35,134 nucleotides of DNA from Gemmatimonadota bacterium (GTDB taxonomy: Bacteria; Latescibacterota; UBA2968), in assembly GCA_026706845.1 (NCBI GenBank), contig JAPOXY010000169.1, positions 1 through 35,134 on the forward strand, in the 5' to 3' direction. The notes below the pieces were generated by a model. The model saw only the letters and a list, made by a program, of their open reading frames with translations. It did no database searches and was not told where the DNA came from. The stretch's first letter is position 1; the number at the start of each line of letters is the position of its first letter. Of this stretch, positions 1 through 7,300 are shown in pieces. The translations under genes were made by a program, and so were the position numbers.

Positions 1-346
1 TGCCCAGGCTCAAATTCACCACATCCATCTCATTGTCAATACACCACTGAATCGCTGCTATGAGTGCCCGTCCATCCGCCATCAAAGACGCATCAAAAAT
101 CCGCACGCTATACAGTGCTGCATCAGGGGCCTTCTTCCTGATAATCCCGGCACACGCCGTTCCATGCCCTGCACAATCGGTGCCTTCTTCAGAATAAGTA
201 AAATGACCATCTTTATTAATCGAGATATTGACGCCACCTGCAATCATCCCGATACTTGGGTGTGATATATCAATCCCACTGTCAATAATCGCGATTTTAG
301 GTAGCTGGACAAACACAGATTGCAAATATAAACCTTTAGGACGCAT
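1..346 (-). CDS. Subtilisin-like serine peptidase (S8), C-terminal part outside window
   Basis: Partial gene running off the left edge; 115 codons are visible. The catalytic Asp is in IIDSGID (D22) and the catalytic His in GHGTACAG (H61). NLSLG follows near the edge, as in S8 peptidases; the catalytic Ser lies outside. There is no signal peptide or propeptide: the catalytic domain starts about 16 residues in, so the enzyme is probably cytoplasmic. The ATG at 344-346 is well supported because GGAGG lies 11 nt upstream. It overlaps the end of the CPBP protease gene by 11 bp, so the two are probably translationally coupled. Cytoplasmic subtilases beside an exporter and adaptor often process exported peptides (LanP- or PatA-like), but that role is inferred here. 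Confidence 0.85.
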   Translation of the reverse strand, partial: MRPKGLYLQSVFVQLPKIAIIDSGIDISHPSIGMIAGGVNISINKDGHFTYSEEGTDCAGHGTACAGIIRKKAPDAALYSVRIFDASLMADGRALIAAIQWCIDNEMDVVNLSLG

Positions 347-1082
347 TAATAATATAACCTCCATAAAAGAAACCGATTAAAGGCGCAATATGATAGACAC
401 TATTGGATATGCTATGAAAAATGATACATAATAAAAGACTATATGTTGATTCAAAAATATATACCAGAAGAAATGCTATAACTGTAAAAAGAATAAAAAA
501 ATAAAAAAAATGAGTCCAATGACCTTGCCAGATCAACGCTTGTATTGTGCTATGGGCAAAAACAAAGCACAAAATAGAAAATACAAATGCGTATGTTCTA
601 CCAAATTTTGGCCTCAGGGAACCGTAAAGAATACCTCTAAAAACAATTTCTTCTTTGATGGGTGTCAATATAGCAGATATGATAAGGATGATCAGGTGGC
701 GAATTACAAAATCAGGCAATTGTGCATCTAATCCAAAAGGAAATCTCACAAATAAGTTAAATAAACTTATTCCCAATGCGATATATATCCATTTTAGAAA
801 TATTCTTTTGGTAGGAATCTGAAAGAACACCAATTCTCTTAATCGTATGTTACCAAATTTAGAAAAAACCAGAAGAACTAAACAAAAATTAAAAATACTT
901 AAAAATAGATAAACAGTGTCACTTTGAAGAGGCGTAAAGTGTTCAAAAATCAGAAATTTAGGATATAAAACTCTCCATAGTAAAAACCCTTCTAAAATAG
1001 AAAATATTGTCAATAATATTCCTTTTACAAAATCAATCCTTAAAGTAGAAGGCCATGTAACTGTATTGTTTGAAATTTCCAT
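336..1082 (-). CDS. CPBP (Abi/CAAX-like) intramembrane metalloprotease
   Basis: About 248 residues, highly hydrophobic, with several membrane segments. The three CPBP motifs are intact: EEIVFRG (E144, E145, R149), FVFAHS (H177) and FHSISN (H223, N227). Members of this family are glutamate/histidine intramembrane proteases; in Gram-positive bacteriocin loci they act in self-immunity or peptide processing. The ATG at 1080-1082 is taken as the start, with a TTG two codons upstream possible; the ribosome site (GTGAG) is weak. The gene lies between the TPR gene (124-bp gap) and the subtilase (overlap). Its place in a secretion gene set suggests cleavage of a cargo or protection of the producer, which is not shown by the sequence. 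Confidence 0.85.
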   Translation of the reverse strand: MEISNNTVTWPSTLRIDFVKGILLTIFSILEGFLLWRVLYPKFLIFEHFTPLQSDTVYLFLSIFNFCLVLLVFSKFGNIRLRELVFFQIPTKRIFLKWIYIALGISLFNLFVRFPFGLDAQLPDFVIRHLIILIISAILTPIKEEIVFRGILYGSLRPKFGRTYAFVFSILCFVFAHSTIQALIWQGHWTHFFYFFILFTVIAFLLVYIFESTYSLLLCIIFHSISNSVYHIAPLIGFFYGGYIINAS

Positions 1083-1206
1083 TGACAAAACTCACTCTTA
1101 TCGAAAGTAGTACCTCGTTGATTTGACTTGAACCCATCCTTCGTTTGAGATCAATTTAAAGCTTATACGTCCCTCAAAAAAGTCCATTTCTATCTGAAGT
1201 GTAACA

Positions 1207-2088
1207 CTATAATTCCGGAATAATCCCTTTTTCATTTTTCAAGAACTTAAAATTTTTTTCATTTCTGATCTTCTCTTTTTGAAAGGGGTTCAACTCTATA
1301 GCTTTTCTTAAATCCAAAATGGTTTGTGGTCTATCTCTCATTGCGCTATATACAAGTGCTCGATTGAACCAAGTATTATCATTATAAGGATCAAGAGTAA
1401 GTGACCGATCAAATGCGTTGAGAGCTTCTTTATATTTTTTTAAGTGATATAGCATTAAACCATAGTTGTTCCAAATTCCCGGATCATCTGGTTTTAGTTG
1501 AATCGCTTGTTTACAAGCCACTTGTGCTTCTTCATATCGCATCAGCAAAATAAGCGTTGCTATTTTGTTTTTCCATAACAAAATCTCATTAGCATTGCTT
1601 TTGAGTGCCTCATCAAATGTAATAAGTGCTTCCTTATATCGCCCAAGATTCATTAACGCAAAACCCCTGTTAAGCAACAAACTATGCCTATCAACATACA
1701 GTTCATTACACTGCTCAAACATCTCAAGGGCATTTTGGTATCTTTCCCATCGCAAGTAGGTGTACCCTTTATGAAATATCGCCAGATCAGGATTGGGAAC
1801 AAACGAAAGCGCTTTATCATATTCTTGAATTGCATCTTTATATTTTTTTAATTTTGTAAGTGTCAGACCTTTTTTTAACCAAGCCGAAGAATGATCAACT
1901 TTCAACACAGTTGCACGTTTATACGCTTTGTAGGCTTCTTCAAAAAACTCCATCTCAAAAAAAGTATCTCCCTTACTAATCCAAAATTCTGAGTTGTTCA
2001 CCGTTAAGTCTGGCAAATACTTAACGGTAACCAAGAACAAAGAGAGAGAATATAGAACCGGTAATAAAAAGATAAATAAACGTTTCAT
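1207..2088 (-). CDS. TPR-repeat protein with N-terminal membrane segment or signal
   Basis: About 293 residues from the ATG at 2086-2088. It starts MKRLFIFLLPVLYSLSLFL, a signal peptide or anchor, followed by about seven tetratricopeptide repeats with the usual W-L-G-Y-A-F-A-P pattern (for example units ending KALSFVPNP, QAIQLKPDDP, RSLTLDPYND). TPR arrays bind other proteins. The frame is open further upstream to a GTG at 2212-2214, which would add 42 residues with another hydrophobic stretch. Neither start has a good ribosome site; the ATG is preferred because its N-terminus is typical of an exported protein. It is leftward, downstream of the 142-residue gene. A scaffold role in the secretion locus is an inference. 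Confidence 0.8.
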   Translation of the reverse strand: MKRLFIFLLPVLYSLSLFLVTVKYLPDLTVNNSEFWISKGDTFFEMEFFEEAYKAYKRATVLKVDHSSAWLKKGLTLTKLKKYKDAIQEYDKALSFVPNPDLAIFHKGYTYLRWERYQNALEMFEQCNELYVDRHSLLLNRGFALMNLGRYKEALITFDEALKSNANEILLWKNKIATLILLMRYEEAQVACKQAIQLKPDDPGIWNNYGLMLYHLKKYKEALNAFDRSLTLDPYNDNTWFNRALVYSAMRDRPQTILDLRKAIELNPFQKEKIRNEKNFKFLKNEKGIIPEL

Positions 2089-2254
2089 TGATTCAGATAT
2101 TGAAAAATTATTGAATCTAAAGGGATTTCGATATGGCCAAAACTGGACAACACACTGACTTTGAGCGGAGATAAATACCACCACTGCCAAAAAGAAAAAC
2201 CTTCGGGGACACACCTATTGTGAAAGTTTTAAGCCATAATGACGCTAAAGGTTT

Positions 2255-2683
2255 TTAACCGCCAGGGTTTTTAATCGTCGCGCTTGTGCCAATCTGTACG
2301 CCACCGACGTTAGTACTAACATTTGCCCTTATACTATCATCTTGGACAGTCACCGGTGGATTCACGTACAATTCTGTGTGCCCAGCAGGTGTATCAACTC
2401 GCAATTCAGCCCCTCCTTCTGGTGTCCGGTTAACAGATATACTAACATCTTCTAAAAGATAATCTATTGCATCTCGATACACTTGGCCAGTATATATATC
2501 CAAGGCAACCTGTGCAACGATTTTAGCGTCTTCGTACAGATCATTCGCGACATCACTCACATAATCTATGCCATCGATAAGCCATTCTGCGAGCTTGCTC
2601 ATCTCTTCTACATAGGCCACAACCAGTTTGGAAACCTGTCCTGGATAACCTAAAGCAGGTTTTTTTAGCATTTGAATCTTCAT
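2255..2683 (-). CDS. Unknown 142-residue protein, possible export cargo
   Basis: I do not recognise a family. Residues 1-16 contain a short basic start and GYPG. Residues about 17-80 are amphipathic and acidic (EEMSKLAEWLIDGIDYV, NDLYEDAKIVAQ) and look helical. From about residue 81 the protein turns into alternating beta-type sequence rich in Thr, Val, Gly and Asn (SISVNRTPEGG, ELYVNPPVTV, NVSTNVGGVQIG), ending NPGG. There is no signal peptide, no transmembrane segment and no Cys. The start is firm: GGAGGT lies 5 nt before the ATG, the strongest ribosome site of the locus. It sits 134 bp after the ABC exporter gene and before the TPR and protease genes, a position where type I or peptide-export loci often carry their substrate. 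That role is a hypothesis. Confidence 0.75.
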   Translation of the reverse strand: MKIQMLKKPALGYPGQVSKLVVAYVEEMSKLAEWLIDGIDYVSDVANDLYEDAKIVAQVALDIYTGQVYRDAIDYLLEDVSISVNRTPEGGAELRVDTPAGHTELYVNPPVTVQDDSIRANVSTNVGGVQIGTSATIKNPGG

Positions 2684-2817
2684 TTTTACCTCCTAAAAAA
2701 ATATAAGTGTGATGGCCCCCGAAGGCCAATGAACTGCTTCTTGTTTATCCCATTTAGGCATCCCATATTACATCACTACAGGATGACAGAAATGATATTG
2801 TTGTACACCATTGCATA

Positions 2818-4560
2818 TCATATACTTGCTGTTTTTTCATACAAATGGGCATAAACTCCATTTTGCATGGCTAACCAATCGTGCGTTCCTCGCTCTGCAA
2901 TTTGTCCCTTATCCAAGACCACAATCTCATCTGCACTTTGAATGGTTGAAAGTCTGTGTGCGATGATGATGGTTGTCCTACCTTGTCGCACGGTTTTCAA
3001 TGCCTCCTGGATGTGATATTCGGATTCCATATCCAGCGCGGCGGTGGGTTCATCCAAAATCAAAATGGGCGTATCCATTAACAGCACGCGAGCCAGTGCA
3101 ATGCGCTGTTTCTGGCCCTCTGACATCTGCGCCCCTTGTTCTCCTACCAGTGTTTCATATCCCTCAGGTAGTGACGCGATAAAGTCGTGGATGTACGCTG
3201 CCTGTGTTGCATCCTGAATATCTCGCAAGGGTATGTCGTGTCCAAAGGTCAGGTTGTCCAAAATACTGCCTTGAAATAAGGTGCTGCCCTGCATGGCAAA
3301 TCCCACTTTTTGCCGGATGGATTTCAAGCGATAGTTCCGAATATCGTACCCATCAATAGACACATATCCCTCTTGTGGGTCGTAAAATCTCGGGATCAAT
3401 TTTGCAAGTGTGGATTTACCTGAGCCACTTTTACCGACCAGTGCAATGGTGGTCTGTGCGGGTATGTGCAGGTCAACGTGGTGCAAAACGGGCCGGTCTT
3501 TTTGACTTGCCTGCGCGCCGCGCGCAAGCAGGTACGAAAAACTCACATTGTGAAAATCGATCTCACCTCGTACCTGTGGCAAGGTGGGCATATCGGAACG
3601 ATCCTGGATTTCGGGTCTCAAGTCATAGATCTCAAAAAACCGATTGATGCGAACCAGAGCCATTTCAACCTGCCCCACGAGGCCAATGAGATTGCCGATT
3701 GGACCGTAGAGATACCCCACATAACCGGAAAAAGCTATGTAACTTCCCAGAGAAAGATTGCCATTTAGCACTTCTGTCCAGCCATACCAGCCATACGTCA
3801 GGGTACCCACTATCTTCACCAATGTTCCTAAAAACCCAAATCCCCCACTTAAATGCGTTGATCTGATTCGCAATTTTGCAACATCGAGGATGAGGCCTCT
3901 GAGCTTGTGATAAAACACGGTTTCTAATCCCAGTGCTTGCACTGTCCGGATGCCCGAAAGCGATTCGTAGGACTTGGCAGATGACTCGGCCGATGCTTCG
4001 GCCATTTTCTTTGACACTCTACTAAGGTATTTTTTTGACACAATAATCAATGTAGTATCAAAAGGTAGCACCGCCAGGCTCAGTAAGGCCAGTTTCCAGT
4101 TGATATAAAGCAAAATGGGGGGAAAAATGAGCAACTGAAGGGTGTTCATAATCAGGCTATTCACCATTCCGATCGTACTGCTAATAGATCTGTCCATATC
4201 TCTGAATCGAGACAGGATTTCGCCCGTCTGACGGTTGTCAAAAAAGCTGAAGTCCAACGATTGCACATGGGAGTAAAATCGCGATTTGAAATCCAGTCCC
4301 ATATTGACACCCACGTAACTACTAAAATATCTGCTTAACAGTCCCGTAAATCCTACCCCTGTCGAAAGCACAGCACCTATAATCAGAACAAAGGTCAGGA
4401 GCGTGTAGTCTTTGTGAGGATACACGTCATCGATCAAGACCTTCGTTATGTACGGTCCTGGAATCTTGAAGAGCATGATCATGATGCCCACGAGGAAGGA
4501 CTGGAAGATAAACCGCCAGTAAGGACGGAGCATTTTGATGATTTTGAATATCTGACGCAC
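2818..4560 (-). CDS. ABC exporter, fused permease and ATPase
   Basis: 580 residues, the usual length for a type IV (MsbA-like) half exporter. An N-terminal six-helix membrane domain (about 1-310) is followed by an ATPase domain: Walker A GKSGSGKST (376-384), Q-loop Q424, signature MSEGQ (479-483), Walker B ILILDE (499-504) and switch His H535, all intact. There is no N-terminal C39 leader peptidase, so cargo cleavage would fall to another protease, such as the CPBP or S8 enzymes of this locus. A 10-15 residue insertion near 345-358 is unusual. It starts with GTG 2 bp after the HlyD stop, with AGGAAC as ribosome site. It presumably works with the adjacent adaptor; no TolC-like gene is in the window. 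Confidence 0.93.
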   Translation of the reverse strand: MRQIFKIIKMLRPYWRFIFQSFLVGIMIMLFKIPGPYITKVLIDDVYPHKDYTLLTFVLIIGAVLSTGVGFTGLLSRYFSSYVGVNMGLDFKSRFYSHVQSLDFSFFDNRQTGEILSRFRDMDRSISSTIGMVNSLIMNTLQLLIFPPILLYINWKLALLSLAVLPFDTTLIIVSKKYLSRVSKKMAEASAESSAKSYESLSGIRTVQALGLETVFYHKLRGLILDVAKLRIRSTHLSGGFGFLGTLVKIVGTLTYGWYGWTEVLNGNLSLGSYIAFSGYVGYLYGPIGNLIGLVGQVEMALVRINRFFEIYDLRPEIQDRSDMPTLPQVRGEIDFHNVSFSYLLARGAQASQKDRPVLHHVDLHIPAQTTIALVGKSGSGKSTLAKLIPRFYDPQEGYVSIDGYDIRNYRLKSIRQKVGFAMQGSTLFQGSILDNLTFGHDIPLRDIQDATQAAYIHDFIASLPEGYETLVGEQGAQMSEGQKQRIALARVLLMDTPILILDEPTAALDMESEYHIQEALKTVRQGRTTIIIAHRLSTIQSADEIVVLDKGQIAERGTHDWLAMQNGVYAHLYEKTASI

Positions 4561-4562
4561 GT

Positions 4563-5849
4563 TCAGTTCCTGATCTGTATAGTTTCAGAGGATTCTTCCA
4601 ACCGATAAATCTCAGGACGCCCAATTTTGCCCACAGTTTTCAAAAACTTCTTCCACAGCAAGTCAACAATGGGACCGCGCTCTGTCACAATTTTGGCTTC
4701 CACACCCATGCCATAAGCAAGAGGACATTCTTTCTCACCATCAGATAAATGCGGATCTATCACACTGATCTTCACGGGATAAACAGCACTCATACCACCC
4801 GGCACGAGACCGGCGCCCATAGGTGTGATGGGTTCGGGCTTTCTCGGCACATCTGTCACCTTTCCCTCAAAAATCTTGTATTCCATGTGTGGAAAAGCAT
4901 TTACATATATCCGCACCTTATGTCCCTCTTTCACCTTTGGGATATCCACTTCCTGGATCATCACCTCAGCTTGCCAACTGTGCAATTCGGCCAGTTCAAT
5001 CACGGCCTCACCTGCCTCAATGCGGTCTCCTTCGCGTTTATCCAAATCGCGCGTCAACACGGTTCCAGCAACGGGTGCGTAGATCTTCATCTGTTCCATA
5101 CGGGTTTTGACAAGGCGATGGCTGACCTGTAATTTTTCATACGTCTGTTTTAGCATCTCGTGTTCCTGCTTGCGATTGTCCAGAGCAGCCAGCCGCCGTT
5201 TTGCCCGCTCAATTTCTACTTTTGCACGTTGCACCCGCGTCTGGTGTACCCGAATTGGAATCAACGTATCAACAGGCGGTCGCATACTCCCATCCTCGCG
5301 ATAAGGTGCGTATTTGCGGTAGATCTGGTATTCTTGCCGAATCTGTTCCAATTGCAACTGCGCGGTCTCATATTCCACTTCAGTTCGTGCAATCTCTGTT
5401 TTCAAAACAGCACGCTCGCGTTGCAATTCTGCTACCAGAGCCACACGCCGCCCCTGATTTATACCCAGTTCATGTTCGAGTTGCTCCAATTCCGTACGTA
5501 AATCGGTATCATCCAGAATCAGCATCAAATCCCCCTGTGCAATCTCTTGCCCGTGTTGCACATGAACCGTCTGGATCAAGCCAGATCGTTGTGCTTTCAC
5601 TTCATAACGCGCGGTGGGCTGCAAGCGACCTTGCCCTGCAACCGTAATTTCCATGCCCAGATGCCATCCCAAAAGACAGATAAACGCGACCATGCTTCCC
5701 ACAACGCACAAAATGGTGAGTAAGAAATAGCGTACAAACCGGAAGCCAATTCCCGAAGTTGAGAGGGCTTCTCGCGCCTCTGTATTTTCAAAAGACACAT
5801 CTTTTTGTGGATAGCCATTGAATCTTACAACCTGTTCGCTATGTGCCAT
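4563..5849 (-). CDS. HlyD-family periplasmic adaptor (membrane fusion protein)
   Basis: 428 residues. A short cytoplasmic N-terminus is followed by one membrane segment (about 41-61), a lipoyl-like strand pair (GLIQTVHVQHGQEIAQGDL), a long coiled coil rich in Glu, Arg and Gln (about 112-240), the second lipoyl half (MKIYAPVAGTVL) and a beta-barrel domain. This is the layout of type I secretion and peptide-export adaptors that bridge the inner-membrane ABC exporter to an outer-membrane channel. The ABC gene follows after 2 bp, so the pair is almost certainly one export machine. The start ATG at 5847-5849 has only a weak ribosome site (GAG). An outer-membrane partner is not encoded in the window. 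Confidence 0.93.
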   Translation of the reverse strand: MAHSEQVVRFNGYPQKDVSFENTEAREALSTSGIGFRFVRYFLLTILCVVGSMVAFICLLGWHLGMEITVAGQGRLQPTARYEVKAQRSGLIQTVHVQHGQEIAQGDLMLILDDTDLRTELEQLEHELGINQGRRVALVAELQRERAVLKTEIARTEVEYETAQLQLEQIRQEYQIYRKYAPYREDGSMRPPVDTLIPIRVHQTRVQRAKVEIERAKRRLAALDNRKQEHEMLKQTYEKLQVSHRLVKTRMEQMKIYAPVAGTVLTRDLDKREGDRIEAGEAVIELAELHSWQAEVMIQEVDIPKVKEGHKVRIYVNAFPHMEYKIFEGKVTDVPRKPEPITPMGAGLVPGGMSAVYPVKISVIDPHLSDGEKECPLAYGMGVEAKIVTERGPIVDLLWKKFLKTVGKIGRPEIYRLEESSETIQIRN

Positions 5850-5905
5850 AACTCGTTCAGCCTACTGTTAAAAGTGAAGTTCGATTGGGCAAATGGGCAT
5901 TCAAC

Positions 5906-6712
5906 TCAGACATCTTCCGAAGACGGCTGAATTTCTCCGTACCTAACTTTTTTGCGATACTGGGTAGGGGCAATGCCATGTATTCTCTTGAAGGCATGAC
6001 AGAAACGACTTGACGAATGAAATCCACATAGTGGTGCAATTTCATATATAAACAGGGATGATCCTGTTAGAAAATGCTCTGCCTGCGATATTCTGATTTC
6101 TCGCAATTTTTCGCGGAAGGTTTTGTTAAAAAATTTTTTGAATAGCACATGACAGTGCGGTGGGGTAATCCGAAAATGGCGTGCGAGGTCTTCAAATTTC
6201 AGGTCTGGGTTTCTGTAACGCTCCTCCAAAAATGATTCCAACGCCTCTGGTGATACCTTCTCTCGGCCAGTGTTTAAGAGCTGTTGAAAGGATCTGGGCT
6301 GTGAACGGGATGCTTCACTGGTCCGCGACACATTATATTCCACTTCATTCAGCAGGATACAGGTTTTGACCTCTGCTAAAAATTTGTCCTTCACAATCGG
6401 TTTATCCAATACGCCTGTAGTACCGGCCTTGAGTATTTTTTCGGTTACTTCCATGGGCACAAAACTTTCCATGATCAGGATGTTTGTCTGAATTTTCTCT
6501 GCTGCAGCGCGCTCCAAAAGCGCGATCCCATCAAGACCTGCCATATACATTTCAGCGATGGCGAGATCAATCTTCTCACGTCTCAATATTTCAAGTCCTT
6601 CTATCCCATCTCTCGTTGTGCTTATGTCATAAGGTTCATCGCTCAGAAATCCCACAAGGGTCGATAGAATGCTGGGGTCGTGATCTATAATCAGTATTTT
6701 CTGTTTGTTCAT
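5906..6712 (-). CDS. Receiver-AraC regulator with Glu at the phosphorylation site
   Basis: 268 residues: an N-terminal receiver domain (about 4-125) and a C-terminal AraC-type double helix-turn-helix (about 160-262, ending CGFHSSSRFCHAFKR...PTQYRKK). The acidic pair D10/D12 and the conserved Lys in DKPI are present. The phosphoacceptor position reads DLAIAE-MYMAG, so Glu (E54) replaces Asp and the usual following Pro is Ala. Glu at this site often mimics phosphorylation or marks a receiver not driven by a kinase. GGAG lies 6 nt before the ATG. It is the first gene after a sigma-54 promoter and 56 bp upstream of the HlyD gene, so it probably controls, or is part of, the export operon. It has no AAA+ sigma-54 activation domain. 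Confidence 0.93.
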   Translation of the reverse strand: MNKQKILIIDHDPSILSTLVGFLSDEPYDISTTRDGIEGLEILRREKIDLAIAEMYMAGLDGIALLERAAAEKIQTNILIMESFVPMEVTEKILKAGTTGVLDKPIVKDKFLAEVKTCILLNEVEYNVSRTSEASRSQPRSFQQLLNTGREKVSPEALESFLEERYRNPDLKFEDLARHFRITPPHCHVLFKKFFNKTFREKLREIRISQAEHFLTGSSLFIYEIAPLCGFHSSSRFCHAFKRIHGIAPTQYRKKVRYGEIQPSSEDV

Positions 6713-6799
6713 ATTTTCTCCAGTGCGATAAAACGCAGTTTAAGTATTTGAGGTTCAGGGCGCGATGCCCATACTATTCGATATAGATTTTTCACTGCT

Positions 6800-6828
6800 T
6801 AAATAGATATATGCAACATGTGTGCCAA
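6800..6828 (-). promoter_or_regulatory. Sigma-54 (-24/-12) promoter of the regulator-export operon
   Basis: On the minus strand TGGCAC (6827-6822), five bases and TTGCA (6816-6812) match the sigma-54 consensus TGGCAC-N5-TTGCW exactly. The predicted start is near 6801, giving a leader of about 88 nt before the regulator ATG. A sigma-70-like reading overlaps it (TTGGCA, 17 bp, TATTTA at 6805-6800) but matches less well. Its position just upstream of a regulator and secretion gene set makes chance unlikely. Confidence 0.75.
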
Positions 6829-6926
6829 TGTGGAATTTTAAAATGATAATTTTTATAAAGTATTATTTTTACTTTGCATAGAGGTTATTATCGAGTAAAA
6901 GTCAGACTGAATATCGAATTGAGAGT

Positions 6927-6971
6927 TGAACACATTGTTCACTTTTCGTCTTTCGATTGAACATTATGTTC
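6927..6971. promoter_or_regulatory. Two identical-armed dyads, probable enhancer or operator pair
   Basis: GAACA-CAT-TGTTC at 6928-6940 (the arms extend by one base each side to 6927-6941) and GAACA-TTA-TGTTC at 6959-6971. The centres are 31 bp apart, about three helical turns, so two dimers would bind the same face. Relative to the predicted sigma-54 start near 6801 they lie at about -133 and -164, the usual range for enhancer sites. The right dyad also ends 12 bp before the -35 box of the rightward promoter, so the pair may control both directions. The binding protein is not identifiable from the window. Confidence 0.7.
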
Positions 6972-6983
6972 TTTTACTTTGTA

Positions 6984-7012
6984 TTGACAATCGCACTTCA
7001 GGTCGCTACTTT
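6984..7012 (+). promoter_or_regulatory. Rightward sigma-70-type promoter
   Basis: A perfect -35 TTGACA (6984-6989), a 17-bp spacer and a weak -10 TACTTT (7007-7012). No protein-coding gene follows on this strand; instead there is a terminator about 80 bp downstream, which suggests a small RNA. The dyad pair lies immediately upstream. Confidence 0.5.
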
Positions 7013-7018
7013 AGTCTA

Positions 7019-7096
7019 ACCTTCTCAAGTTATCAGCTTGAGATATTTGCCGCCGCTGACAGTTGACTTTGCCGAGTCTTGTCAGCGGCTTTTTTA
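7019..7096 (+). ncRNA. Candidate small RNA of about 78 nt
   Basis: The predicted transcript begins about 7 nt after the -10 box and ends in a T-run. It forms a 7-bp hairpin (7023-7029 with 7037-7043, loop TTATCAG), a short linker, then the 10-bp terminator stem. Neither visible neighbour gene is on the plus strand, so a plus-strand terminator here needs its own short transcript. No known RNA family is recognised. The exact 5' end is predicted only from the promoter. Confidence 0.45.
7052..7096 (+). terminator. Intrinsic terminator, plus strand
   Basis: A 10-bp perfect stem, GCCGCTGACA (7052-7061) with TGTCAGCGGC (7080-7089), and an inner GACT/AGTC pairing in the loop, followed by six T at 7090-7095. 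The minus-strand reading has no T-run after the stem, so it works rightwards only. Confidence 0.8.
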
Positions 7097-7220
7097 TAAT
7101 AATACCATCGCGTCTGTGACTGCAATTGAAAAAGATTGCCCATATATTAGAATCATTGCTTATATGTTAGATTTTTTCATTTTTTTCACTTTTACGACAA
7201 ACTCTGCCCTACGGGTTCTT

Positions 7221-7300
7221 CATCCCTGTTCATCTGCGTCCATCTGCGGATACCTCCCGCCTTTTATCCTGTTCATCCTTCAATCCTGCCCATCCTGATC
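7221..7300. repeat. Short degenerate CATCTGCG / TGTTCATCC repeats
   Basis: Direct repeats of CATCTGCG (twice), TGTTCATC (twice) and CCATCCTG-like units. They overlap the last seven codons of the importer ATPase gene. Similar short intergenic tracts occur in many environmental genomes. It lies at the boundary between the AT-rich left part and the GC-richer rest. Function unknown. The stretch 7097-7220 before it shows nothing I can name. Confidence 0.35.

Noticed and set aside
2700-2730. Hairpin TGGCC-N6-GGCCA after the ABC exporter gene
   Set aside because: Only a 5-bp stem with no T-run; too weak to call a terminator or attenuator.
7038-7298. Open frame of 86 codons on the plus strand
   Set aside because: It runs through the sRNA terminator and the short repeats, has no ribosome site and an odd composition.
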